A DNA stretch of 64,000 nt from Mesotoga infera (GTDB lineage: Bacteria; Thermotogota; Thermotogae; Petrotogales; Kosmotogaceae). This document shows, in pieces, positions 1-8,589 of the stretch. The stretch lies in contig NZ_LS974202.1 in the NCBI RefSeq assembly GCF_900157305.1, positions 2,480,001-2,544,000 on the forward strand, in the 5' to 3' direction. The position numbers and the translations under genes were made by a program. Below the pieces are notes generated by a model. It had not been told where the DNA came from and searched no databases. It saw only the letters and a program-made list of their open reading frames with translations. Within the stretch, counting starts at the first letter, position 1. Every line of letters begins with the position of its first letter.

Positions 1-1
1 C

Positions 2-34
2 AGATATCCACATCTGATGGAAAAAGGAAAGTGA
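2..34 (+). CDS. C-terminal tail of a gene cut by the window edge
   Basis: A frame running from base 2 encodes a ten-residue tail ending MEKGK followed by TGA. It stops 19 bases before the ABC ATPase start and the ATPase ribosome site (AGGAGGTG) lies between, so this is plausibly the last codons of the preceding gene of the same operon. In related transporters that gene is the membrane permease, but the tail is far too short to identify, and chance cannot be excluded. Confidence 0.3.
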   Translation, partial: RYPHLMEKGK

Positions 35-53
35 AACAGGAGGTGAAAAGATT

Positions 54-776
54 ATGGTCGAATTCAAAAATCTCACAGTGACATACAACCAGGGCCTGGA
101 AAATCAGAAAGTTGCTCTTGAAGAAGTGAATATGAAGATACTCGAAGGCCAGTTCATAACGATTGTAGGACCCAACGGGGCCGGAAAATCGACTCTCCTC
201 AAAGTCATACTTGGCGAAGTCAAACCGACGGAAGGTCTCTATATGATAGACGGCAAAGTAATGAACAACATGAAACCGCACAAACTGGCCTGCTTCATAG
301 GGAGAGTCTATCAGGATCCGAATACCGGTATCTTTCCGGCTCTGACAATAGCGGAGAATCTCATAATAGCTTCTAAAAAGGGTGGGCGTTCTATGAAGTT
401 CAGCAAAGTGAAGGAAGAGGCCATCTCCCTTCTTGCAAATCTTGGTCTGGGACTTGAAACGCGCCTCAAGACAAAGGCCGGTGAGCTGTCGGGTGGCCAG
501 AAACAATCTTTGGCAATGGTAATGGCGATCCTGTCACGACCGAGATTGCTTCTTCTGGATGAACACACGGCCGCCCTGGATCCGGTAAGCGCGCAGAAGG
601 TAATGGAGCTGACCCAGAGGATAAACAGAGAGTACGACGTCACGATAGTGATGATAACCCATAATATGGAGTTCGCCAACGCCTACGGTGAAAGGCTTTT
701 AAGGCTGATCGACGGAAGAGTTGCCCAGGATGGTGTCAGAGATCTCAAAACGAAGGCCGTCGCCGCGTTATGTTGA
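54..776 (+). CDS. ABC transporter ATP-binding protein (tryptophan/tyrosine-type uptake family)
   Basis: A 240-residue ABC ATPase that would power import through a membrane permease at the cytoplasmic face. Visible motifs are Walker A GPNGAGKST (residues 39-47), signature LSGGQ (145-149), Walker B LLLLDE (165-170), followed by a D-loop region and a switch histidine in MITHN near residue 203. Length and the HTAALDP segment fit the family usually annotated as putative tryptophan/tyrosine transport ATPase (TrpXYZ-like); the substrate is an inference. A strong AGGAGGTG ribosome site precedes the ATG. It is probably the last gene of an operon whose permease and binding protein lie upstream outside the window. 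Its 3' end overlaps by nine bases the end of the convergent flavoprotein gene. Confidence 0.85.
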   Translation: MVEFKNLTVTYNQGLENQKVALEEVNMKILEGQFITIVGPNGAGKSTLLKVILGEVKPTEGLYMIDGKVMNNMKPHKLACFIGRVYQDPNTGIFPALTIAENLIIASKKGGRSMKFSKVKEEAISLLANLGLGLETRLKTKAGELSGGQKQSLAMVMAILSRPRLLLLDEHTAALDPVSAQKVMELTQRINREYDVTIVMITHNMEFANAYGERLLRLIDGRVAQDGVRDLKTKAVAALC

Positions 777-1880
777 TCTTTGGTGTATTCCGCCGGTGAA
801 AAAGCTCTTGAAAACCAAAAGGGATACATTTTCCGCGTACCGGGAAATGTAATTCATGAAAATCCTGGCTGAACGCCTGCTCTTGAGAAGAAGAACGTTT
901 TTCTGAAGGTCGGCGTGAAACCGTCTTCTAAAGGAATCTGCGATCTGGAGATGCTTCACGATCGGGTATAACCTCTCCAGATATCTTTGACCGGCGGTCT
1001 TACCTTTGATTCCGTCTTCCACGATCGACAAGGCGGCCTGTCTTCCAGAATCGAGGGCGAAATCTATCCCCTCACCCGTCCAGTTATCTACAAGACCCGC
1101 ACTGTCACCTGCAAAGAAAAGTCCCTCGAAAGCTTTGTTCAGCTCGAGAACCTTCTCCATCTTGAAAAGCGGTATAGGGGTGCCGGTAAGCTCTACGTCT
1201 TCGTCGAAGGTTCTTTTTATAAGCATCTCCATCTCTTCGTAAGCCGGTACATTCTGTGCATCTGGATATACACCGCCACCGATAGAGTCGAAGGATTCTC
1301 CTGGAAACTTCCAGAGGTAGCCATCCTGCACAAAAGTTATGGAGGCACTTCCTGTAGGCGAACTGTAACCGTGATAGACTATCCCGTATGCCGGAGGTTC
1401 CAGATTTGCCAGCTTTGCTCCGAACACACCTCCTGCAACGATAACGAACTTACTTTCGATCTCGAGGTTTTCGCCTTTGACTAGAAAACCACCATCAGTT
1501 TTTTCAATTTCGCGGACCTTGGAGACGGCAAAATTCCCTCCCCTATCTATCACTGATTTTAGAAGAGAGTGATCTAACTCTTTGCGATCAACCGTAAAAA
1601 ACAAAGGACGCTTCGAAATATATGTCACTAAATCTCTGGCCACGCCCTCGTCGACGTTTCTAAACGAAATCTCTCTCGTTTCGAAGCCTCCTGGCTCGAT
1701 CTCAGGGAAGATCTCTCCGAGAACTCTAATAGAGCGTGGAGTCAGACCTCCTCCGCAGCCTTTGTAACGGGGAAAGGACTTCGAATCGATAAGAATGAAG
1801 TCGACGCCTTCCCTGCCAAGAATCCTCGCGGCGGCCAAGCCGGCCGGTCCGGCACCCACGACGGTTACCGTTCTAGTCAT
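768..1880 (-). CDS. Geranylgeranyl-reductase-family FAD-dependent oxidoreductase
   Basis: A 370-residue flavoprotein. The N-terminus has the Rossmann dinucleotide motif GAGPAGLAAA (about residues 9-18), followed by CGGGLTPRS typical of the geranylgeranyl reductase branch of the FAD-binding superfamily, and a second FAD motif FAGDSAGLVDNWTGEGI around residues 258-274. Members reduce prenyl double bonds or other hydrophobic substrates; which substrate applies here cannot be told. The gene starts inside the end of the MFS carrier gene (8-base overlap), so the two are translationally coupled. Its end overlaps the opposing ABC ATPase gene. The pairing with a transporter hints that the substrate or product is a small exported or imported compound, but this is inference. 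Confidence 0.82.
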   Translation of the reverse strand: MTRTVTVVGAGPAGLAAARILGREGVDFILIDSKSFPRYKGCGGGLTPRSIRVLGEIFPEIEPGGFETREISFRNVDEGVARDLVTYISKRPLFFTVDRKELDHSLLKSVIDRGGNFAVSKVREIEKTDGGFLVKGENLEIESKFVIVAGGVFGAKLANLEPPAYGIVYHGYSSPTGSASITFVQDGYLWKFPGESFDSIGGGVYPDAQNVPAYEEMEMLIKRTFDEDVELTGTPIPLFKMEKVLELNKAFEGLFFAGDSAGLVDNWTGEGIDFALDSGRQAALSIVEDGIKGKTAGQRYLERLYPIVKHLQIADSFRRRFHADLQKNVLLLKSRRSARIFMNYISRYAENVSLLVFKSFFTGGIHQRST

Positions 1881-3033
1881 TGGTCTTCACCTTCAATCTC
1901 ATTATCATCAATGCCACAACTATCTCCAGCGCTATCAGTGCAAGTATGAATATTATACCTGCGTACATACCGAAGATCTGTCCGAGAAAACCTACCAAGT
2001 AGTTTGCCATGGCACCACCGAGTGAAGAGGCAACCGTAAAAAGGCCAAGCGCGAAAGCTATTCCGTTCTTCATACGTGATATGAGAATAGCCTGCAGGGT
2101 CGGGAAAGTGCCGGAAAAACCGAATCCAGCTAAGACCACGGCCACTCCGATCCACAAAGCAGATTTCATTGCCAACGCAGCACCGAATGATAGAAACGCG
2201 ATAACTGTCATAAACAAAAGAGAGAGCTCATATCCAAGTTTTTCGACCACTATGCCGGCGACCAATCGCCCTACCAGTATGCCGGTCCATAGAAGTGCCG
2301 GAAAGATACTGGCATACCTCAACTCGATACCTTTCGACTCGAACACGAAACTCGAAAGCCAGGAGGTGAAACCTATCTCGTAGGCAACATACAGAAAAAC
2401 CCCGGCCAGGATGAGCCAGAAGATCTTCTGCGAAAAGAGCTCCTTTTTATGGCGCGAGATCTTTTCATCCGTTCCCGTATAAGGGATCCTGTACAGCATC
2501 GGAGTGAAAAAGAGTAAAGGAATGGCCGCAAAAAGGGCAACGAAAAAGGGCTTCCACCAGGAATTGTAATCTACGAGAAAACCGGCGACAATGAAGGGAG
2601 AAATGATAGAACCGACGGCAAACAGCGAATGCATGAGATTCAAAGCACTTCCAGGTTTCCTGTACTTAAGACCGGAGACGCCGATACCGATCGAAGTTTC
2701 CGTGGCACCCGTCCCGAAGCTAAGAGTCATGCTGCCTATGAGCAACAGTAAAAAACTCCTTCCGATCGAGAGTAGGACCAGCGAACCAGTGATGAAAGAA
2801 ATACCCATCGTAAGCAACTTGAAAGGCCCCACACGGTTTGCAAGAGTACTCACCACGATCGCCGAAAGCATGAACGCGATTGTCGGAAGTGAAAGCAGAA
2901 CTCCAGCTATCTGGTGATCTATGCCGAAGCTCTTCTCGATCGCGGGAAGTGCACTTCCGAGTATTATCGAAGTGAACCCGAATAGAAAAAAACCGTACGA
3001 CGAAATCGAGCTGAAAACCCTCTTAATATCCAT
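1873..3033 (-). CDS. Major facilitator superfamily transporter
   Basis: A 386-residue polytopic membrane protein with about twelve hydrophobic segments and the two-half layout of the major facilitator superfamily. The loop after the second segment (ANRVGPFK) resembles the family loop 2-3 motif, and the small-residue-rich helices are typical of the FucP/NarK-like branch. It is the first gene of a two-gene unit with the overlapping flavoprotein. No clear ribosome site precedes the ATG; a TGATAAAAT element sits only about nine bases upstream on the minus strand, so a very short or absent leader is possible. Substrate unknown. Confidence 0.82.
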   Translation of the reverse strand: MDIKRVFSSISSYGFFLFGFTSIILGSALPAIEKSFGIDHQIAGVLLSLPTIAFMLSAIVVSTLANRVGPFKLLTMGISFITGSLVLLSIGRSFLLLLIGSMTLSFGTGATETSIGIGVSGLKYRKPGSALNLMHSLFAVGSIISPFIVAGFLVDYNSWWKPFFVALFAAIPLLFFTPMLYRIPYTGTDEKISRHKKELFSQKIFWLILAGVFLYVAYEIGFTSWLSSFVFESKGIELRYASIFPALLWTGILVGRLVAGIVVEKLGYELSLLFMTVIAFLSFGAALAMKSALWIGVAVVLAGFGFSGTFPTLQAILISRMKNGIAFALGLFTVASSLGGAMANYLVGFLGQIFGMYAGIIFILALIALEIVVALMIMRLKVKTND

Positions 3034-3247
3034 GATTGAATTTTATCACGTCGCTGCAACGGATTGAAGGGGAAACAACGCCGCTCGATCTCTAGGGCGT
3101 TGTAGAATTGAAAGCTCTGAAAAGAGGGTTAGAACCGTCTTTCGAAAAAGTAGAAGTTCTGTAATAGACTTGCCGCACGAAGCGTGGCTGGCCAAGCCTC
3201 CATATTCTTCAATAGCGTCTGGCGCGAACGAGGGATGCCATTTTTTC

Positions 3248-3279
3248 ATTGACAGACAGATAATGATAAAATTGTCAAT
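3248..3279 (+). promoter_or_regulatory. Inverted repeat upstream of hutU
   Basis: ATTGACA (3248-3254) and TGTCAAT (3273-3279) form a perfect 7-base inverted repeat with an 18-base A+T-rich spacer that contains GATAAT and GATAAA. TTGACA is also a consensus -35 hexamer. The element lies 23 bases before the GTG start of urocanate hydratase, between two divergently transcribed units, so it may be a combined promoter and operator. No matching regulator is in the window. Confidence 0.4.
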
Positions 3280-3302
3280 AGAAAAGGAAAGGAGGGGTTT
3301 GC

Positions 3303-5327
3303 GTGTCTCTTAATTCCATCATTGGAGAGGCGATGACGATAAAGCTGGACGATCATCTTCCGCCGGAGCTTTTCTTCGAGCCATCTATAAGGAGGGCTCC
3401 GAAGAGGGAGTTAAATCTCAACCGGGCCGAAATCGAACTGGCCCTCAAGAACGCTCTCAGGTACATTCCTGACGAACTCCATGAAAGGTTGGCTCCGGAA
3501 TTCCTGCAGGAGCTGTTGACACGGGGCAGGATTTATGGTTATAGATATAGACCGCAGGGCAGGATAAAAGGAAGACCCATAGAGGAATACAGGGGCAACT
3601 GCATAGAAGGGAAGGCTTTCCAGGTGATGATAGACAACAACCTGGACTTCGATGTCGCGCTCTATCCGTATGAACTCGTCACTTACGGAGAGACCGGCCA
3701 GGTTTGCCAGAACTGGATGCAATACAGACTTATAAAGAGATACCTGGAGGAGCTGACCGACGAGCAGACGCTTGTGGTCATGTCGGGTCACCCTCTTGGT
3801 CTCTTCAAGTCTCACCGGTACAGCCCAAGGGTCATTATCACCAACGCCCTTATGGTCGGGATGTTTGACAATCAGCAAGAATGGATACGGGCGCAGGCAC
3901 TGGGTGTGGCCAATTACGGACAGATGACGGCCGGCGGCTGGATGTACATAGGTCCTCAAGGGATCGTCCACGGCACTTTCAACACCATTCTCAACGCCGG
4001 GAGAATGAAGCTGGGCATACCCGAAGATGGCGACTTGAAAGGCCACCTCTTTGTGTCGTCGGGTTTGGGTGGCATGAGCGGCGCGCAGGGGAAGGCAGTG
4101 CGTATCGCCGGAGGAGTCGGTATTATTGCGGAGGTCGATATCTCGAGGATAAAAACACGTCTCGAGCAGGGTTGGATCGATTCTCTCGCCTGGAGTCCAA
4201 AAGAGTCCTTCAGGATCGCAGCCGAAAAACTGGCTTCCGGTGAGAGCCACGCGGTGGCTTTCCATGGAAACATCGTGGATCTTCTGCAGTACGCGGTGGA
4301 TGAAAAGATACCCGTAGAACTGCTCTCGGATCAGACTTCCTGTCACGTGCCGTACGATGGCGGCTACTGCCCTCAGGGGCTGAGTTTCGAGGAGCGGACG
4401 GAGATGCTGGCCTCCGACAAAAAGAGATTCAGAAGGCTTGTGGACGATTCTCTCAGAAAACACTTCGACCTCATAAAGACGTTGGTAGAGAGGGGGACAT
4501 ATTTCTTCGATTACGGCAATTCCTTCATGAAGGCCGTCTTCGATGCGGGTGTAAAAGAGATAGCAAGGAACGGCCGCGATACTTCCGAAGGCTTCATTTT
4601 CCCCTCTTACGTCGAGGATATAATGGGACCTATGCTCTTCGATTACGGGTATGGTCCATTCAGATGGGTCTGCCTGAGTGGCTTGAGGGAAGACCTTCTA
4701 AAGACCGACCGGGCTGCCATGGAGTGCATAGATCCTAACAGGCGCGGTCAGGACAGGGACAATTATATTTGGATCAGAGACGCCGACAGAAATGGGTTGG
4801 TGGTCGGGACGCAGGCCAGGATTCTCTACCAGGACGCCGAAGGCCGGAAGAAAATAGCGCTCAAGTTCAACGAAATGGTCAGAAAGGGGGAGATAGGACC
4901 GGTGATGCTGGGCAGAGACCATCACGATACCGGAGGAACCGACTCGCCCTTCAGAGAAACCTCCAATATAAAGGACGGAAGCAATATTATGGCCGACATG
5001 GCGACCCAGTGCTTCGCCGGAAACGCCGCCAGGGGAATGAGTCTGATCGCCCTCCACAACGGAGGCGGCGTAGGGATAGGCAAGGCCATAAACGGTGGAT
5101 TTGGCCTGGTGCTGGATGGTAGCGAGAGAGTCGATGAGATAATCTCGACGTCCATGCCCTGGGACGTGATGGGCGGCGTCGCCCGGAGGGCATGGGCCAG
5201 GAACAAGAATGCCATCGAGACATCAATCGAGTTCAACAGGTCTGCCGGGGGAAAATCACACATAACTCTGCCTTACATGGTCGAGCAGGAACTCATAGAC
5301 AGAGTATTGAAATCGGTAAAGGAGTGA
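3303..5327 (+). CDS. hutU: Urocanate hydratase
   Basis: A 674-residue urocanase that converts urocanate to imidazolone propionate in the cytoplasm, the second step of histidine breakdown, using NAD+ as an electrophilic cofactor. Family segments are easy to see: YGQMTAGGWMYIGPQGIVHG, the glycine-rich LGGMSGAQGKAVRIAGGVG, the QTSCH segment, GRDHHDTGGTDSPFRET, and the C-terminal HNGGGVGIG. Length matches the longer urocanase form found in anaerobic Firmicutes and Fusobacteria (about 670) rather than the 550-560 form. A GTG start with AGGAGG eight or so bases upstream is well supported. No hutH, hutI or formiminoglutamate gene lies nearby; the only companion is the downstream gene five bases away. 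Confidence 0.93.
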   Translation: MSLNSIIGEAMTIKLDDHLPPELFFEPSIRRAPKRELNLNRAEIELALKNALRYIPDELHERLAPEFLQELLTRGRIYGYRYRPQGRIKGRPIEEYRGNCIEGKAFQVMIDNNLDFDVALYPYELVTYGETGQVCQNWMQYRLIKRYLEELTDEQTLVVMSGHPLGLFKSHRYSPRVIITNALMVGMFDNQQEWIRAQALGVANYGQMTAGGWMYIGPQGIVHGTFNTILNAGRMKLGIPEDGDLKGHLFVSSGLGGMSGAQGKAVRIAGGVGIIAEVDISRIKTRLEQGWIDSLAWSPKESFRIAAEKLASGESHAVAFHGNIVDLLQYAVDEKIPVELLSDQTSCHVPYDGGYCPQGLSFEERTEMLASDKKRFRRLVDDSLRKHFDLIKTLVERGTYFFDYGNSFMKAVFDAGVKEIARNGRDTSEGFIFPSYVEDIMGPMLFDYGYGPFRWVCLSGLREDLLKTDRAAMECIDPNRRGQDRDNYIWIRDADRNGLVVGTQARILYQDAEGRKKIALKFNEMVRKGEIGPVMLGRDHHDTGGTDSPFRETSNIKDGSNIMADMATQCFAGNAARGMSLIALHNGGGVGIGKAINGGFGLVLDGSERVDEIISTSMPWDVMGGVARRAWARNKNAIETSIEFNRSAGGKSHITLPYMVEQELIDRVLKSVKE

Positions 5328-5332
5328 ATGGA

Positions 5333-5908
5333 ATGGTCATCTATTTCAAAAAAAGCGACGAAGAAACGACGAAAACACTTCTGGAACACATTTTCGCAAG
5401 CGCGCTGAAACGGAACATTAGGGATATCGTTTTGCCTTCAACACTCGGCAATGTGGCTAAACTCGCCTTCGAGACTGTTCCTTCTTCTTTAAGACTGGTG
5501 ATAGTGACTCACTCGGTCGGTTTCAAAAAACCCGACCACGACGAATTCGATCCACAGGTGAGAAAGATGTACTATGGTTCGCGTCACGCTATCCTGACGG
5601 CAACGCACCTCTTCAGGGGTCTTGATGGCGCCTTCTACAAGAGCAGCGGCGGAACTTACCCGCCCCAGATCTTCGCCACCGCTCTCAGACTCTTCGGCCA
5701 GGGGACCAAGGTAGCCATTGAGATCGCTATGATGGCCGCCGATTCGGGCCTGGTGAGCGTGAACGACTGGATAATCTCGGCCGGGGGAACTGGCCACGGA
5801 ATAGATACGGCCTACATTTTGAAGACCTGTCACTCGAGTGATCTGGGCACATTCAAATTTGGCGAATTGCTGGGAATTCCCTCGACGCTCGAATTAACCG
5901 ATTCGTGA
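5333..5908 (+). CDS. Pyruvate kinase alpha/beta (C-terminal) domain-like protein
   Basis: A 191-residue protein beginning MVIYFKKSDEE. The ATG at 5333 is chosen because AAGGAG lies eight bases upstream, overlapping the end of hutU; the frame is open further upstream but inside hutU. The fold pattern (a nucleotide-like beta-alpha sequence VLPSTLGNVAKLAFE, then SLRLVIVTHSVGF, and a late SAGGTGHGIDTAYIL glycine-rich stretch) resembles the stand-alone C-terminal domain of pyruvate kinase found in many anaerobes. That domain binds effectors in the enzyme; the free form has no established role. The coupling to hutU suggests a link to histidine or urocanate use, which is inference. Confidence 0.6.
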   Translation: MVIYFKKSDEETTKTLLEHIFASALKRNIRDIVLPSTLGNVAKLAFETVPSSLRLVIVTHSVGFKKPDHDEFDPQVRKMYYGSRHAILTATHLFRGLDGAFYKSSGGTYPPQIFATALRLFGQGTKVAIEIAMMAADSGLVSVNDWIISAGGTGHGIDTAYILKTCHSSDLGTFKFGELLGIPSTLELTDS

Positions 5909-5937
5909 TTGAATTCTCGTTAAATTCAGGCTATAAT
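5909..5937 (+). promoter_or_regulatory. Promoter of tRNA-Ala
   Basis: TTGAAT (5909-5914), a 17-base spacer, and TATAAT (5932-5937) form a near-consensus sigma-70 promoter. The -35 box begins immediately after the stop codon of the preceding gene. Transcription would begin a few bases before the tRNA at 5949. Confidence 0.7.
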
Positions 5938-5948
5938 TCATCTGTCGT

Positions 5949-6024
5949 GGGGCCGTAGCACAGCTGGGAGCGCGCCGCCTTCGCAAGGCGGAGGCCGGGG
6001 GTTCGAATCCCCTCGGCTCCACCA
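5949..6024 (+). tRNA. tRNA-Ala (anticodon CGC)
   Basis: A 76-base cloverleaf with encoded CCA. The acceptor stem GGGGCCG pairs with CGGCTCC (one G-T pair), the anticodon arm is CCGCC-TTCGCAA-GGCGG giving anticodon CGC, and the T arm GGGGGTTCGAATCCCC is standard. It reads GCG alanine codons. It has its own promoter and terminator and is a single-gene transcript. Confidence 0.95.
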
Positions 6025-6025
6025 G

Positions 6026-6049
6026 GGGGAGAGTTTTCTCCCCTTTTTT
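6026..6049 (+). terminator. Rho-independent terminator after tRNA-Ala
   Basis: GGGGAGA pairs perfectly with TCTCCCC around a four-base loop and is followed at once by six T residues. It sits one base past the tRNA CCA end. Confidence 0.88.
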
Positions 6050-6157
6050 AATTGTCCGATTATTGCATTCGGTCCTTAAGTTTAATCAACTTTTCCAATT
6101 CCTGGCTCTACCGCATTTCAACTAATAGAAGATACTTGAAAGAATTAAGAACGGAAA

Positions 6158-6350
6158 GTGCGTCTGAGATGTTTGGAAATGTTGTTCAACAAGCTCAAGA
6201 AACAGAATTGCATGCAAAAACGTCTGAAAGTTTCTAATAGAGGTGAACCGTTAAAAAGTATTTCCCCGAATAAGGTTCTTGCCCGTGTGGCAAACGAAGA
6301 CACACAGGAAGCTATGAATATCCACAGGCTCTTGCAGAGAATTATGTAGT
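6158..6350 (+). pseudogene. Degraded gene fragment, related to the fragment at 11656-11943
   Basis: No intact gene is present, but two frames here match the small open frame on the opposite strand at 11656-11943. The first frame contains VVQQAQETELHAKTSES (compare GIQQAQENGIACKKCSN) up to tandem stops, and then another frame contains SPNKVLARVANEDTQEAM (compare VSNKALARVISEKIGEAV). The DNA also aligns (for example TTCAACAAGCTCA and GTTCTTGCCCGTGTG against its relative). This is a decayed copy of a repeated, unrecognised gene or element. Confidence 0.45.
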
Positions 6351-6820
6351 ATTTTTCCATCTCCACTGGACCTGAGCAAAAAACATAGGTAGTACAAGTT
6401 CCAATTGACGTAGATGGTTTCATGACCTTAAGTGCATTATTTGATGATTTTATGTTTTCTTATACATAAAGTATTGATTACTATGACAAGTTTTGGTTGT
6501 TAAACCGCCGTTTTTTCAGCCATTTCGGTTGTTGGAAGCGGAATGTCGCGATTCATTATTTAATAATAAAACTGTGATTGGATTCATGATTTCGCCTTAA
6601 ATTGAACCGTAGAAAAGAATAGTGCATTCGTGACAGAGGATTTTTTGCACTAACAACGACAGGTTATCGTATAGTTATGAAGAGCTCACTCATTTAGATG
6701 CATAAGAACTTACCCAAAGCATTTTGTTGTTCTCATAGGGCTGATTCATAGGCTAAATGCGGGCGAAAAGTTGTTCAAGGTCTATATGTTTCTTTTTCAG
6801 ATAGAGTGAGGAGGCTATTT
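6351..6820. other. Intergenic, no gene recognised
   Basis: About 470 bases of A+T-rich sequence between the relic fragment and the DUF1254 gene. Short frames only; no tRNA, repeat array or clear promoter could be supported. A GAGGAGG ribosome site occurs at its very end for the next gene. Confidence 0.5.
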
Positions 6821-8224
6821 ATGTTTTCAAAGAAGCTATTAATGATTTGGCTGGTATTGTTGACACTGTTCTCAATTGTTTACTCATATCAGCAAGAGCT
6901 CACAACTGACCCTTCTGAGGCAAGCTCGCTGGCTAAAGATGCGTATATTTTCGCTTACCCGATGCTTGAGAATTACAGAACTATGTATGTAGAAGCAGTG
7001 AGCCCGGGAAATTTCAACACATTCAAACATGTAAAAACTTTATTTGGCCCTGAAAGTAAAACCGTAGTCCGTCCGAACAACGATACTATCTACTCAACCG
7101 CCTGGCTCGATTTGAAGACAGAACCGATTGTGATAACTCTTCCAGAAATTCCTGACAGATATTTCTCTTTGCAACTCGTGGATATGTACACACATAATTT
7201 CGCATATGCAGGCACAAGAACGACTGGAAGCGGCTCTGTAAAAGTAATGGTTGCATGTCCTTACTGGGAAGGAGAGATACCTTCGGGAATAGATTATGTC
7301 TTCTACAGTGAGGGAAACTATGTCTACTGTGTAGTGAGAATGGCTATTAATAGTGAGAAGCTGGGAGATTTGCAGAGGGTCTTTGAAATTCAGCATCAGT
7401 GTTCACTGCAGACTCTCAGCAAATATACCGGAACTCTTTCTCCAGAACCGATTCAAACGCAAAACTTTCCTTCTTTTGATCAGACAATTGCCGATTCGGT
7501 TGGATTTATTCGATACTTCAATTTCCTTCTCGGTCAACTGAGAATACATCCTTCTGAAACTGCTCTTATCCAGAGCTTCTCGAAGATTGGGGTTGGCCCG
7601 GATAAATCATTTGATGAGGCCGAGCTTTCCGAACCCGTGCGAGAAGCAATAAAATCAGCATTAGTTGAGGCCCGTCAGGAAATCTTCCATCCGGGTACGG
7701 CAATGGGGAGTATCACAAATGGCTGGTCTCTGCCAGGAAGAATCTTCGGAAACAGAGATAGAATGCAGGACCGATATCTGATCAGAGCTGCCGCCGCACA
7801 TCTAGGACTGTATGGAAACGATCTCGAAGAGGCCTATTATCCAAGCTGTTTCTTTGATAGCGATGGAGAGATACTTGATGCTTCGAAGTACAATTATTAT
7901 ATCTCTTTTAGCAAGGAGCAGTTACCTCCTGTGGATCCCAAAGGTTTCTGGTCAATTACAATGTACGATGAAAACCAATTCATGGTAGAAAATGCGCTGA
8001 ACAGATACTCGATAGGTGACAGGTCAGACCTCACATACAACGAAGACGGTTCATTGATGCTGTACCTTCAAAATGAATCTCCCGGTCAATCGAAAGAGTC
8101 CAACTGGCTCCCTGCACCCGACGGGAAATTCACCATGACTATGCGAATCTATATTCCGTTGCAGGAAGGACTGGATCCTCTATACTGTCCACCGGTAGTT
8201 AGAAAAGCGGGAGCAATCGAATAA
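6821..8224 (+). CDS. DUF1254/DUF1214 domain secreted protein
   Basis: A 467-residue protein with an N-terminal signal sequence (MFSKKLLMIWLVLLTLFSIV), then the DUF1254 hallmark AKDAYIFAYPMLENYRTMY and the segment VVRPNNDTIYSTAWLDL, and in the C-terminal half the DUF1214 pattern PKGFWSITMYDENQFMVENALNRYSIGDR. The family is common in proteobacteria and actinobacteria and its function is not established. An in-frame GTG lies five codons upstream, but GAGGAGG is correctly spaced for the ATG at 6821, so that start is used. The gene is more A+T-rich than the hut genes, stands alone, and is flanked by relics, which together suggest acquisition by transfer. Confidence 0.85.
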   Translation: MFSKKLLMIWLVLLTLFSIVYSYQQELTTDPSEASSLAKDAYIFAYPMLENYRTMYVEAVSPGNFNTFKHVKTLFGPESKTVVRPNNDTIYSTAWLDLKTEPIVITLPEIPDRYFSLQLVDMYTHNFAYAGTRTTGSGSVKVMVACPYWEGEIPSGIDYVFYSEGNYVYCVVRMAINSEKLGDLQRVFEIQHQCSLQTLSKYTGTLSPEPIQTQNFPSFDQTIADSVGFIRYFNFLLGQLRIHPSETALIQSFSKIGVGPDKSFDEAELSEPVREAIKSALVEARQEIFHPGTAMGSITNGWSLPGRIFGNRDRMQDRYLIRAAAAHLGLYGNDLEEAYYPSCFFDSDGEILDASKYNYYISFSKEQLPPVDPKGFWSITMYDENQFMVENALNRYSIGDRSDLTYNEDGSLMLYLQNESPGQSKESNWLPAPDGKFTMTMRIYIPLQEGLDPLYCPPVVRKAGAIE

Positions 8225-8589
8225 AAATTGAAAGGGGCACTTACCTCAATTTATGAGTTTTGAGAAAAAACGACGTACGAATGCGAAACCTCGCTTTAGC
8301 CAGCATCGCTCATAACAGTTGCCCGGTGGATTTTCGTACTTCACGATTTTCTGTCCTCCGATCTCGACAGCTCGCAACGTCTCACAGTAAAGTCTCAAGA
8401 ACATGACTCAACGGATCGGGGCTCTTCATGATGAGGAAATTGTCATTTCGTAGCGCTCATATTCGGGACCTCTTCGTACATTCCTAAGCTGAAATGCCGT
8501 ATTCTAACAGTAGAAGCATGGCAACTACGAACGAACAGCCTTCTTCAACGATCTGTGAAGAAAAAGATTCTTCTCCCTGACAGATCTGT
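8225..8589. other. Intergenic with a long imperfect hairpin
   Basis: No gene is seen between the convergent DUF1254 and lipoprotein genes. Near the lipoprotein stop, GATCTGT (8550-8556) pairs with ACAGATC (8580-8586), with an inner GAAGAA/TTCTTC arm. The structure may end minus-strand transcription, but there is no T-run beside it, so it is not called a terminator. Confidence 0.4.

Noticed and set aside
3046-3249. 67-codon minus-strand frame upstream of hutU
   Set aside because: No ribosome site, no recognisable domain, and it overlaps the control region of hutU; not supported as a gene.
3411-4463. 350-codon open frame on the minus strand inside hutU
   Set aside because: It lies wholly opposite the strongly conserved urocanase frame and shows no family motif; the codon pattern of hutU explains it.
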